Shown here in pieces: positions 18,009 through 27,637 of a stretch of DNA of 64,000 bases (the first letter of the stretch is position 1; each line of letters begins with the position of its first letter). The notes beneath the pieces are model-generated. The model worked only from the letters and a program-made list of their open reading frames with translations. It searched no databases and had not been told where the DNA came from. The stretch spans positions 1-64,000 of the forward strand of contig CAWDWB010000007.1 of assembly GCA_963805925.1 (NCBI GenBank). The letters run 5' to 3'. The position numbers and the translations under genes were made by a program. The DNA is from CAMPKL01 sp963805925. Its GTDB lineage: Bacteria; Acidobacteriota; Terriglobia; Bryobacterales; UBA6623.

Positions 18009-18207
18009 CCGCCTACAGGCCGTCGTCCAGCAGTCTTCGGAGGCTCCCTTCAGGAATCCAGATGCGGCCGGAAGGTCTCGAGCTTCATTGCGATGAACTC
18101 GCTGTGGAGCCTCCCAATAAAGCGAGATGTCGTCGCTCATGCCGAGTTCCAAGAGTCTTCGACGAGTAGGCCCTAGGGGTGATCGCGCTCCGCTAACGCA
18201 AACCACG

Positions 18208-19188
18208 CTAGTCGGTGAGAACGTCTTTGGCCCAGTCGCGGTTTTGCGTTGTACCACTCGACGGCTAGACGGACGCCTTCTTCGTGGGAGACTTGCGGCT
18301 GCCCAGCCGAGCAGTTCGCGGGCTTTCGAGATGTTGGCCCAGGTGCGGGTGACGTCGGCGCGGTGCATTTCGCGGTAGACGATTTGGGCCTTCTTGCCGA
18401 CGAACTTCTCGACCAGGTGGAGCGAATCCATCAGGATGACCGGCTCATCGGAGCCCAGGTTGATGACTTCGTAGCCCAGCGGCTTCAGGCCGGCGACCGT
18501 GCCGCGGGCGATGTCGTCGACGAAGGTGAAGTCGCGCGATTGCTGGCCGTCGCCGTAAATCAACACAGGCCGCTCTTCGCTGATCCATTGGATGAAGCGG
18601 AAGATGCTCATGTCCGGGCGGCCGGACGGGCCGAAGACGGTGAAGTAGCGATAGACCGTGACGTCGATGCCGTACAGGTGGTGATAGGTGTAGCAGAGCG
18701 CCTCGGCGGCTTTCTTCGACGCGGCGTAGGGCGACAGCGGCTTGTTGGTGTTGGCGTCTTCGCTGTAAGGGACTTCGTTGTCTTTGCCGTAAAGGCTGGA
18801 GGTCGAGGCCAGCAGGAATTTCTTGACGCCGGCGTTGTGACAAGCTTCGAGCAGGTTCAAGCGTGCCGGTGGTATTGGTGTCGACGTAGGCCCAGGGGTT
18901 CTCGACGCTTTGACGGACTCCGGCGCGCGCGGCAAGATTGATGACGGCGTCAATCGGGCAGGCGTCGGCGAATGTCTTGTCGACAAAGGCGCGATCGGTG
19001 ATGTCGCCTTGCAGAAAGGTAAATCCTTCGCGACCCTGCAGCGACTTCAAGCGAAAGTGCTTGAGGCGCGGGTCGTAGGCGTCATTGAGAGAGTCGATGC
19101 CGACGACAGTGTCTCCACGTTCCAGCAGGATGTTCGCGACGCGCGAGGCGATGAAGCCGGCAGCGCCAGTCAGCAAGTAATTAGACAT
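18208..19188 (-). pseudogene. NAD-dependent nucleotide-sugar epimerase (UDP-glucuronate 4-epimerase type), three frameshifts
   Basis: Start at 19188: MSNYLLTGAAGFIASRVANIL has the TGAAGFI dinucleotide motif. ID-SLNDAYDPRLK and AARAGVRQSVENP are typical of UDP-glucuronate 4-epimerases. After an extra T near 18860 the chain resumes as LNLLEACHNAGVKKFL, STSSLYG and SPYAASKKAAE with the catalytic Tyr and Lys, then YRYFTVFGPSGRPDM and GDGQQSRDFTFVDD. Two more one-base shifts near 18290 and 18245 are needed to reach VSHEEGVRLAVEWYNAK and the stop at 18208. All catalytic parts are present, so error is as likely as decay. It would make UDP-galacturonate from UDP-glucuronate produced by the neighbour. 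Confidence 0.85.
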
Positions 19189-19199
19189 AATCCAGTCTA

Positions 19200-20512
19200 T
19201 CAGAGTCGTACTATCTTGTCGCTGCTGAATTTCTTCAGCGCATTACGTGAATCGACAATCAGGGCCGCTTTCTCAACGACCGAAGCGTAGTCGACTCCTT
19301 TGTGATCGGTGATGATGACGACGCAATCGGCTTGCTCGGCGGCAGGGAAAAGAGGGCTGGCCTCAAGCGAGACGGAATCGAAATCAATCTTGGGGACGAA
19401 AGGAGTCGCTGTAGGTGACCTCGCCGCCCAGGCGTTGCAGCAAGGCGATGATATCGAGCGCGGGCGACTCGCGGACATCGGAAATATCGCGTTTGTAGGC
19501 GACGCCCAGCACGTGAATCTTGGAGCCCTTCACCGACTTGCAGGCGTTGTTGAGGGCGCCTTGCACCTTCTCGACGATGAACTCCGGCATCTTGCCGTTG
19601 ATCTCTGAGGCGAGAGCGATGAAGCGAGGTTCGTAGCCGACCTGCTTGATCTTCCACGAAAGGTAGTGGGGATCGACGGGGATGCAGTGGCCGCCAAGGC
19701 CAGGGCCGGGGTAGAACGGCATGAACCCGAAAGGCTTGGTGGCGGCCGCGTCGATGACTTCCCAAACGTCGATGCCCATGCGATCGCACATCAAGGCCAT
19801 CTCGTTGGCCAAGCCGATGTTGATCATGCGGAACGTGTTCTCGAGCAGTTTGACCATCTCGGCCACGCGCGTCGAACTGACCGGGACAACGGTATCCATG
19901 ACCCGGCCGTAGTAGGCGGCGCCCAACTCGGTGCAGGCTGGCGTGATGCCGCCGATCACCTTGGGAATCTGGCGCGTGCCGTATTTTTCGTTTCCTGGAT
20001 CGACTCGTTCCGGCGAGAAGCAGAGAAAGAAGTCTTCCCCAACCTTGCGGCCGCCGGCTTCAAGAATCGGCAGAATCGCTTCTTCGGTGGTGCCGGGATA
20101 AGTCGTCGATTCGAGGATGACCAGGCGCCTTGCTTGAGGTGCGGAGCCAGCGCCTCCGCGGATTCCAGCACATAGCTCAAGTCGGGATCTTTCGTCTTGC
20201 GCAGCGGCGTCGGCACGCAGATGCTGATCGCGTCGCAGGCGGCCAAGTGCGGCTTCGTCAGTGGATGCGATGAGCAGGCCGTCAGCAACAAGCCGGCTGA
20301 ACAGATCCTTCTCGATGTCGGGGATGTAGCAGACGCCCGGCAGCGATGGCATCCACCTTCTCCGTCGACTTATCGATGCCGATCACGCGGTAGCCGGCGC
20401 GTCCGAGTTCGCTGGCCAACGGCAGACCCACATAACCTAGGCCGACAACGCCGGATATCGCATCTCCATGGCGTATCTTGCGCCGGCACGTCTCGAACGG
20501 CGTTTCTTCCAT
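19200..20512 (-). pseudogene. UDP-sugar 6-dehydrogenase (UDP-GlcNAc/UDP-Glc dehydrogenase family), four frameshifts
   Basis: Start ATG 20512 has GGGGAGAG just upstream. In order: GVVGLGYVGLPLASELGRAGY (N-terminal NAD site), CYIPDIEKDLFSRLV, AISICVPTPLRKTKDPDLSY, LESTTYPGTTEE, the central domain NTFRMINIGLANEMALMCDR, the catalytic PGPGLGGHCIPVDP, and the C-terminal UDP-binding domain (GVAYKRDISDVRESPALDI, then DFDSVSLEASPLFP). The motif spacing is that of the WbpA/UDP-N-acetylglucosamine 6-dehydrogenase branch, but UDP-glucose cannot be excluded. Frame breaks lie near 20330, 20260, 20130 and 19400. It sits 11 bp upstream... of the epimerase start on the same strand, a likely operon for uronic acid supply. 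Confidence 0.85.
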
Positions 20513-20723
20513 ACTCTCTCCCCAACTATCGTCGATTGCATCTCGACGCCGCCTCAGATGTAACACCTAGATCATCGCACCTGTTGCCCGCAGGCGCCGT
20601 TTTCCGCAGATTGTGGACCGAATCCAGACGACAACCGGCGCCTCGGATGGCGATTCGCGGCGGTGACGTTCTCAGGTCCCTGCCGCCTAGTCAGCGCCGC
20701 CAAGTTGGTGTACCTTCGAAGTT

Positions 20724-21794
20724 GTGCAGCAGTCGCTTATCAAAGACCGCTCGCCGTCCGCAGGCGAGAAGGTTTGGAAAGGCAGCCTTTGGCGCGTGGG
20801 ACTACTCGTCGTCGCGGCTTTGATGACAGCCGAGGCGTCCCTAGCATTGCGTGCATATTGGCGATACGGCGGCGTCGGCACCCCCTTTATCGACCATAGT
20901 GCCAAGAACCGCCGATCGCTGATTCCCAACACAAGAATCGACGCGGTCTCGGATGGTAACGATAAACGAAAAGGGCTTTCGCGATCGTTCGTTTTCCGAC
21001 GAGCCGAAGCCCGGCGTCACGCGCATCGCGTTCCTCGGCAGCTCGGTCGTGTTCGGGGGAACCGTGGATGATGAGTTGGTCTTGCCGGCTCAACTCGAGC
21101 AAATGCTGAACGCGAACGCGGACGCCCGGCTCGACCGAGGTTCTCAACGCCGGCGTTCCCGGGTGGAGCGCCGAACGAGTTCTGAAAGACTTCGAAAGCA
21201 ACGTAGCGCAATATCGAACCGAGCGTCGTCATCGTCTATCCGGTTATCAACGACCTGGCGGCGTTAGTCAAGGTCGACGATCCGCCGCCGGTCCAGCAAC
21301 AGGCCTCTTCGCTCGCTAAGTGGTGGCAGTCGAGCAGCATGATTCGCAACCTCGGCTCGTCGGCCCTCGGCCGCTGGCATCCGCGGCGAGCCGCCACGCT
21401 CTATGCAACTTTTCCCCGAACAGCGGGGCGACGAACAATTCCTCGGCGTCTATCGGCGCTTCGCCCAACAACTGCGCCGCGACGGCGTTGAGTTGATCTT
21501 AACGACCGCCGCATCTCCTTTTGAAGATGGCGTAGCCGTCGCAGACCAACAGCGCCTGCTGGGCAGCGACCTGTGGGGACTCGGGCTCGACGAAACCCGT
21601 CGCGCCTACGAGGCGATCAATGCCGCGGTCCGCCAAGCGGCGGCGGCGGAGAACGGGTACAGCTCGTCGATTTGGCGGCAGAACTCCGGCCCGACGCAGG
21701 ATACTTTCGAGACCCGATGCACTTCGCTTCCGCCGGCGCCCAAGCGGCCGCCCGAATTATCGCCGACTCGATAGACACGTTAATCAGCCATTAG
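20724..21794 (+). pseudogene. SGNH/GDSL hydrolase-like protein (polysaccharide O-acylation partner), frame-disrupted
   Basis: A GTG at 20724 opens a frame with an N-terminal membrane anchor (VGLLVVAALMTAEASLALRA). After a shift near 20960 comes INEKGFRDRSF and the block I motif RIAFLGSSVVFGG. Further pieces are NAGVPGWSAERVLKDFE, VVIVYPVINDLAALV, FLGVYRRFAQQLRRDGVELI and the block V DPMHFASAGAQAAA ending at 21794. The order is that of SGNH esterases/acyltransferases, with block I Ser and block V Asp-x-x-His. Four or more indels break it. It directly precedes an MBOAT gene, mirroring the intact pair at 26221-28717. Confidence 0.75.
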
Positions 21795-21809
21795 TCAGAT
21801 TTTCTCCAC

Positions 21810-23207
21810 GTGCTATTTAATAGTATTCAATTTTTTGTCTTCTTTCTTTTTTGTCGCGCCGATCTGTTGGGCGTTATATCATCGGCCGCGCCTTCGGATA
21901 CTTTTCTTCACCGTTGCCAGCTACTACTTCTACATGTCTTGGGACTGGAGATTCGCCCGGCCTCATTCTCGCCTCGACGATATTCAGACTTCTGGGTTGG
22001 TCAAGCGCTGTATCAAGCGACCGGTCGAGCACGGCGCATCGGGCTACTCTGCATTAGTCTTTGCGGAAACCTGGGACTGCTAGCTTATTTCAAGTATTTC
22101 ACTTTTTTCGCGCGGGAGGTCTCGCTTTTCGCCGCGGCGACAGGCTTGACGATCAACATTCCTTATTACGACATCTTGCTGCCGGTTGGGATATCGTTTT
22201 ATACGTTTCAGACCCTGAGCTACACGATCGACATCTATCGCGGCCAACTGCGCCCGGCGGACAACTTCCTTGATTTTGCGATGTTCGTCGCATTTTCCCT
22301 CAGTTGGTGGCCGGCCCGATCGTCAGAGCGGCTGACTTCTTGCCGCAGATGAGCCAATCAGCAGCGCTTTAACAATCGCCTCGCGCTAGACGGCGTAGCG
22401 CTGATGCTCTTAGGATTGATTAAGAAGGTCTGCGTTGCAGACGTTCTGGCTGTGACGTTGGTCGATCCGGTCTTCAACGACCCGTCAAGATTCTCTGGAC
22501 CCGCCGTCTTGCTCGCCGTATACGGCTATGCCATGCAAGTCTACTGCGACTTTTCGGGATACAGCGACATCGCGATTGGGGCCGCGCAAGTGCTCGGCTT
22601 TGATTTGCCGGTTAACTTTCGACAGGCCCTACCGAGCCAGTACGATCACCGACTTTTGGCGCCGCTGGCATATCTCTTTGTCGAGCTGGTTGAAGGACTA
22701 CGTCTACATTCCGCTGGGCGGCAATCGAACGGGAGTGCTTGGCCCCGGCGGAAACTTAATGATAACCATGCTGCTCGGCGGACTTGGCACGGCGCTGACC
22801 AACCTCGTATGGTGGGGCGATCTGCACGGCCTGTATCTCGCGGTCGAGCGGGCATCTATCGCGGCTCGCAGCACGCGGACCGCAGCGTTGCCTCCGGCGT
22901 CATCACCTTTCATCTAGTGTGCTTGGGGTGGATCTTGTTCCGCCCCGATTCGGTGGGTGCGGCGACGATGATAGTCGGCCGCATTCTCACGATGGCCTCC
23001 GGGGATCTACCCCTCAATGCGCCATTCGTCGCTGCGCTGGCGCTCGGTTATTTCGCGCATCTTTCCCCGCCGGAATGGAAGGACGCCCTGAGACGGATCT
23101 TCTGCGACGCTCCTCCGCTGCTGCAGTCCGCGGCAATCACGGCTTGCATTCTCTTGTTCGTTTCGGTTGACGTCGGCAAGGTTCCTTTTATCTACTTCCA
23201 GTTCTAG
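21810..23207 (+). pseudogene. MBOAT-family O-acyltransferase (AlgI-like), frame-disrupted
   Basis: The GTG at 21810 starts LFNSIQFFVFF, the usual AlgI-type opening. Later pieces are SYYFYMSWDWRFA, LGLLAYFKYFTFF, ILLPVGISFYTFQTLSYTIDIY, LVAGPIVRAADFLPQ-like sequence near 22310, LLGLIKKVCVADVLA, YGYAMQVYCDFSGYSDIAIG, RWHISLSSWLKDYVYIPLGG and VPFIYFQF at the end. The catalytic His region near 22770 is split between frames. At least three indels are required. The intact paralogue at 26221-27633 aligns throughout. The enzyme would carry acyl groups across the inner membrane onto a polysaccharide. Confidence 0.85.
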
Positions 23208-23222
23208 GCAGTTTGATTTTCG

Positions 23223-24773
23223 ATGGCAATAGGCTCCCAGCATGACGGCGCGGTCCAGGTTAAGGGCAAGCTCACAGTCGAAACTGCCCTACTGCCGGGC
23301 ATCGTCTTCCCCCTCGCCGTGCTCATCTTGTCGGCGCTGTTTATCGCGCCCCGATTCGTTACGAACGGTCCCTTCAAGTACGACGAAGCCGACTACGCTT
23401 ACGCCGCCAAGCAGGGGATCTGGAACAACTACGTCGATGCGCGAGCTCTCACGACGCCGCAACTACTCTCGCTGGGGATCGAGGAACTGCGCGGGGAAGC
23501 CGCCGTCGGGCTATCGCAATTGATTCGAAACAGCAATGACGCGTCGTTCTATCGGCATTGGCATGGGCCGGTTTACTACTACTATCTTTTTGTCTCCGGC
23601 CTACTGACTGGTTGGTCCGAGTACGGCACGCGTTGTGCGACTCTCGCCCTCTATTTACTGGCGGGCATCGCCGGAGTTTGGACGGCGTTCCGACTTGCTC
23701 CGTCCGGTTCGGCGGGGATCGCCCAGTTTGCTCTTCGCCGCTCTGTACGGACCAAGCATCGTCAGCATCCAAACAGCCTCCGTGCTCGGCGGCCCCATGC
23801 CTTATTTTCGCTGTTCTCTATTCTGTCTCTGACCTACATCGGTCGCTTTCTCACCGGGAACGTGTTGCGCGATTGGTATATCGGCTTGATCTTTGCCGGG
23901 GCAGCCTGCGCGACTTTGGAAGTCGGCCTCATCCTCCCGATTGCCGCCTCGATTAGTTATTTTCTTGTCCGGCGCCGCTCGCCGGTCGCTTGGTCGCGGC
24001 CGGAAGCCCTGGCGTTCGGGTTGCGGTCGCTGCTGGTCGTGATCCTCTCCGTCCTCTTGCTTTGGCCTGCGGGCTTGTTGAAGATCGGCTTACTGAAGCC
24101 TTACGGATTCCAACTGTTCTTGGCCTTGTTTCGAGAATCGCAGTGGGGTACGGACATCAGCCTCGCTGACTCCTGGATCGTCAGGCTGGAAAGTTTTCCC
24201 GTGGATTGGTTGCTGTTCGCGGCCGGAGTGGGGATCTTCCTCCGGCGTCGAGCGGCGCTGCGCGCACTGCTGCCGTTCGCGGTCTACATCCCGTTGATGA
24301 TGTTGCTGCTGTTGCCGGTGGCGACGACGGTACCGCGCTACATGAGCCCCTATTTTCCGGTGCTGCAGATTTTTACTGCGGTAGCGGTCGGTTCGGCTTT
24401 GGCTCAGATCAAGCCGGCCGTGCTCCGCCTAGGCGCCGTCTCGGTTCTCTGCTTGACGGCCGTAGCGGCGGCGAGCCGGCATTGGCCGGCCACCGCGGAC
24501 CAGCAAAGCGCCGAAAGCGACTGGCGACCGATTGAGCTGTTGCGCGAGGCGAAGCTGGAAAAGGGAGCACGACTGTTGGCCCCGCAGCTGTTAGTTCCCA
24601 GCCTGCACTACTATTTCCCGGACGTCCGCTTGTCGGGATACACCTCGGACTCCGAGCTCCAAGAGGCCGAGAGCCAAGCGCAAGCCGACTTGGTGCTCCA
24701 CGTCGAGCCGTCGCTCTCACTGGTCCGCATCGGCAACCGGCCCGGCGCGGTCGATTCCCCCCAGGAGAGGTGA
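23223..24773 (+). CDS. Polytopic membrane glycosyltransferase-like protein (ArnT/PMT superfamily)
   Basis: A 516-residue protein with about 10-12 hydrophobic segments. The first periplasmic loop holds FKYDEADYAYAAKQG, and the D-E pair is the expected catalytic acid site of lipid-phosphate-sugar-dependent glycosyltransferases; HWHGPVYYYYLF follows. Residues ~168-195 read as polar noise (LRRSVRTKHRQHPNSLR), but the +1 frame of the same DNA (about 23720-23807) gives SLLFAALYGPSIVSIQTASV, a clean membrane segment. So two compensating indels shift that stretch. It probably transfers a sugar from the lipid donor made by the DPM1-like enzyme at 17286. The stop overlaps the next start (GTGA). Confidence 0.65.
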   Translation: MAIGSQHDGAVQVKGKLTVETALLPGIVFPLAVLILSALFIAPRFVTNGPFKYDEADYAYAAKQGIWNNYVDARALTTPQLLSLGIEELRGEAAVGLSQLIRNSNDASFYRHWHGPVYYYYLFVSGLLTGWSEYGTRCATLALYLLAGIAGVWTAFRLAPSGSAGIAQFALRRSVRTKHRQHPNSLRARRPHALFSLFSILSLTYIGRFLTGNVLRDWYIGLIFAGAACATLEVGLILPIAASISYFLVRRRSPVAWSRPEALAFGLRSLLVVILSVLLLWPAGLLKIGLLKPYGFQLFLALFRESQWGTDISLADSWIVRLESFPVDWLLFAAGVGIFLRRRAALRALLPFAVYIPLMMLLLLPVATTVPRYMSPYFPVLQIFTAVAVGSALAQIKPAVLRLGAVSVLCLTAVAAASRHWPATADQQSAESDWRPIELLREAKLEKGARLLAPQLLVPSLHYYFPDVRLSGYTSDSELQEAESQAQADLVLHVEPSLSLVRIGNRPGAVDSPQER

Positions 24774-25408
24774 GGGCCGTGCTCGCCAAACTGAGACGGT
24801 TGTTTGCCAAGCTTTCGATGGCGCTGGTCTTGTTCTTGGCGGCAGTGCACTTCACCCCGCTCGTTTCTTGGGCCGTGCTGGGCATATTGCCGGCAGAGCA
24901 AGCCGCCGATGGTGACACACTGATCGTACTGGGCGCTGACGCGATCGGCTCCGACGAACTGCTCGGTCCAACCAGTTACTGGCGCTGTGTGTACGCGGTT
25001 TGGGCTTACCGGAAGGGACACTTCAGCAGAGTCGTGGTGAGCGGAGGGGATGTCGGCGGCGGCAGCGGATTGGCTGATTCGATGAAGGACTTCCTAGTTG
25101 CGTACGGCATACCGGAAGGGGTTATCTTGGTCGAAGACCGCTCCGCTTCAACACGGGAGAACGCGATCTTTGTTGCCGATCTGCTCGAACAAAATCGCGG
25201 CTCCGGACAAAACGTCTTGCTGACCAGCGACGTGCATTCGTATCGCGCGACCAGAGCGTTCGCCAAGGCCGGTGTAGACGTACGCGCCTATTTCGTTCCC
25301 GACGTACTCAAGAGACAGAACGCGATCGGGCAACGCTGGACCTGCTTTCTGGACGTCGCCGCCGAGTACGTCAAGATCGTCTATTACCGCTTGAGAGGAT
25401 GGATCTAG
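24770..25408 (+). CDS. DUF218 family protein (YdcF/SanA/ElyC-like)
   Basis: A 212-residue protein with one N-terminal membrane helix (LSMALVLFLAAVHFTPLV) and a DUF218 domain: DTLIVLGADAIG, RVVVSGGD, ILVEDRSASTRENAIFVADLL with the conserved S-T-x-E-N-A, and VLLTSDVHSYRATRAF. The family is tied to envelope polysaccharide metabolism (ElyC, SanA), though the biochemical role is not settled. Its GTG start overlaps the upstream stop by 4 bp, so it is translationally coupled to the membrane glycosyltransferase. Confidence 0.85.
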   Translation: MRAVLAKLRRLFAKLSMALVLFLAAVHFTPLVSWAVLGILPAEQAADGDTLIVLGADAIGSDELLGPTSYWRCVYAVWAYRKGHFSRVVVSGGDVGGGSGLADSMKDFLVAYGIPEGVILVEDRSASTRENAIFVADLLEQNRGSGQNVLLTSDVHSYRATRAFAKAGVDVRAYFVPDVLKRQNAIGQRWTCFLDVAAEYVKIVYYRLRGWI

Positions 25409-25418
25409 TCCAGCGCTG

Positions 25419-26138
25419 ATGACCAACATCGATGAATACAGGCGCCGGTTCGCCGACAACGAGTGGCGAGCGGTCATCTTCCGCGACATGGTTCTCGCCG
25501 AGTTGAAAGATCGCCTGGGCCCGAAGACGGTCCTGGATATCGGTTGCGGTTCGGGCTTCGACGATTCGTCCAAGCTGCAACAGTCGCTCATCGCCGCAGC
25601 GGACCGCTATGTTGGCGTCGATCCAGACACGTCCGCAGCGGCCCCCGAGAACATCAGCGAGCTTCATGGATGCACTCTGGAGGACGCCCCCGTTCCAAGC
25701 GACTCCGTCGACGTGGCTTTTGCCGTGATGGTGCTCGAGCATGTACGCGAACCGGAGCAGTTCTTCGACGCGCTCCTGAGAACCTTGAAGCCAGGCGGCG
25801 TCTTCCTGGGATTCACGCCCTATCGCTGGCACTATTTCGCCGTTATCTCGCAGCTGATGGAGGATCTCGGCCTAAAGGATCCTTACCTGGATTCGGTCGG
25901 CTCGTCGACGGGAACCCGCTACAAGAATTTCCCCACTTGCTACCGCTGCAATACGCATTCGTCCGTTCGCCGCTACACCGGACGGTTCGCAGAGACTACA
26001 CAGTTCACCCTCAATCGCCCGGGGCTCCATGACGGCTACTTGCCGACGCCGTTGCGCCCGATCGGCCGGCTGGCCGATCGACTGGTCAGCGCCCTGGGTC
26101 TTCCGGGCCCGCTGTTGGTCATTAGGCTGGTGAAATGA
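25419..26138 (+). CDS. Class I SAM-dependent methyltransferase
   Basis: A 239-residue intact protein. Motif I is VLDIGCGSGF at residues 38-47, with YVGVDPDTSA as motif II, DSVDVAFAVMVLEHVREP as motif IV and LKPGGVFLGFTPYRWHYF following. The C-terminal part has Tyr/Cys-rich FPTCYRCNTHSSVRRY and ends in a hydrophobic stretch (LPGPLLVIRLVK). It is placed 10 bp after the DUF218 gene and 80 bp before the MBOAT gene, so it most likely methylates a sugar or a glycolipid of the same pathway. The exact acceptor is unknown. Confidence 0.85.
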   Translation: MTNIDEYRRRFADNEWRAVIFRDMVLAELKDRLGPKTVLDIGCGSGFDDSSKLQQSLIAAADRYVGVDPDTSAAAPENISELHGCTLEDAPVPSDSVDVAFAVMVLEHVREPEQFFDALLRTLKPGGVFLGFTPYRWHYFAVISQLMEDLGLKDPYLDSVGSSTGTRYKNFPTCYRCNTHSSVRRYTGRFAETTQFTLNRPGLHDGYLPTPLRPIGRLADRLVSALGLPGPLLVIRLVK

Positions 26139-26220
26139 CTCCGGACCGGGCATTGCCCCTTCGAGAGCAGCAGTACGTTCTGGCTTGCCGGGGCGCCGCC
26201 GTTCGGAAAAATTAGGCAGC

Positions 26221-27633
26221 ATGCTTTTCACCAGCCCGATCTTCTTCGTGTTCCTGCTGGCGACGTTCCTGCTGTGCGCACTTTCCCGCCCGAAACACCG
26301 CAATTTCGTTCTGCTCATCGCCAGCGGGATTTTTTACGGCTATTGGGACTGGAGATTTCTCGGCCTGATCGGCTTCTCCATCTTGCTGAACTTTTTCTGC
26401 GCAAGAGGCATCGCTGACGGGAAGGACGCCGGCGACCGGGCGAGGACGCAACGATTCCTGTGGTGGAGCGTTGCTCTGAACTTGGGCCTTTTGGGCGTAT
26501 TCAAGTATTTCGCGTTTTTCGTCAGCAGTTTCTTCGACCTTCTGCAGGCGATAGGTCTGCCGGCTTCGCAGCCGGTAATCCATATCGTCCTTCCCGTCGG
26601 CATTTCGTTCTTCACGTTCCAGACGATGAGCTACACGATCGACGTCTATCGTGGTCGGGTAAGCCCGGTACCAAGCATCCTCGACTTCGCTCTCTACGTC
26701 AGTTTTTTCCCTCAACTGGTGGCCGGCCCGATCGAGCGCGCCGAGACGTTTATCCCGCAGGTGCTCTCGCGGAATCGCGTATTGGGGAACGATTGGGCGG
26801 CGGCGCTGCATCTGATCGTATGGGGCTATTTCAAGAAGGTCTACATCGCCGATTCGGTCGCCGTCTACGTCAACCGTGTGTTCGCCCTCAGCGACCCGTC
26901 GGGATTTGAGGCGGCGCTGGCGGTTTACGCTTTCGCCGTCCAAATCTATTGCGACTTTTCCGGCTACACGGATATCGCGCGGGGAGTCGCGAAGCTGTTC
27001 GGCTTCGAGCTGATGCTCAACTTCAACCTGCCTTACTTCGCCAAGAATCCCCAAGAATTCTGGACGAGATGGCATATCAGCCTGTCGTCTTGGCTCCGCG
27101 ACTACTTGTACATCCCGTTGGGCGGCAACCGCGGCGGTCAGTTAAAGACGTGGAGAAATCTGATGTTGACGATGTTGCTGGGCGGGCTTTGGCACGGCGC
27201 CGCATGGAACTTCGTGATTTGGGGTTTCTATCACGGTCTGCTGCTGATTGTGCATCGGCGCCTTTCTACAGCGGACCTTCGGGGCTTAGGATTGCGGGAC
27301 ATCCCGAATTGGCTCAGTATCGGAGTGATGTTCCAGTTCACGGCGTACGGCTGGCTTCTTTTCCGAGCTACGTCCTGGTCTCAGATCGTTCTGTTTTCCT
27401 CTCGAATTCTGCAGCCTTGGCAGGGCTTCTCAATGGCTGAAGTCTACGGGCTGCTTCCGTACGCGGCGCCGCTGGCGGCGGTCCAATTGTTGCAGTACCG
27501 CACCGGCCGGTTGATGTTCCTCGATGCGAAGTGGGGCGCGCCCGAAGTCCGCGCGGTCATCTACGGCGTCATGATCTACCTTTGCCTGTTTCACGGCGTC
27601 TCTTCGCAGTCGTTCATTTACTTCCAGTTCTAA
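26221..27633 (+). CDS. MBOAT-family membrane O-acyltransferase (AlgI-like), intact
   Basis: I choose ATG 26221 because family members begin MLFTSPIFFVFL; this gives 470 residues with about 11-12 membrane segments. Hallmarks: LPVGISFFTFQTMSYTIDVY, FPQLVAGPIERAE, YCDFSGYTDIARG, RWHISLSSWLRDYLYIPLGG, and the catalytic-site GGLWHGAAWNFVIWG with the conserved His. It ends in SFIYFQF. The enzyme moves acetyl or other acyl groups across the membrane to be placed on exported polysaccharide. The SGNH protein 4 bp downstream is the likely periplasmic partner. The broken paralogue at 21810 is closely similar. Confidence 0.92.
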   Translation: MLFTSPIFFVFLLATFLLCALSRPKHRNFVLLIASGIFYGYWDWRFLGLIGFSILLNFFCARGIADGKDAGDRARTQRFLWWSVALNLGLLGVFKYFAFFVSSFFDLLQAIGLPASQPVIHIVLPVGISFFTFQTMSYTIDVYRGRVSPVPSILDFALYVSFFPQLVAGPIERAETFIPQVLSRNRVLGNDWAAALHLIVWGYFKKVYIADSVAVYVNRVFALSDPSGFEAALAVYAFAVQIYCDFSGYTDIARGVAKLFGFELMLNFNLPYFAKNPQEFWTRWHISLSSWLRDYLYIPLGGNRGGQLKTWRNLMLTMLLGGLWHGAAWNFVIWGFYHGLLLIVHRRLSTADLRGLGLRDIPNWLSIGVMFQFTAYGWLLFRATSWSQIVLFSSRILQPWQGFSMAEVYGLLPYAAPLAAVQLLQYRTGRLMFLDAKWGAPEVRAVIYGVMIYLCLFHGVSSQSFIYFQF

Positions 27634-27637
27634 GCGA

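Noticed and set aside
17229..18986. A 585-codon minus-strand frame as a single large gene
   Set aside because: Its upstream third is the epimerase middle; the rest is antisense to the plus-strand glycosyltransferase at 17286-18008 and is an artefact of the epimerase frameshift.
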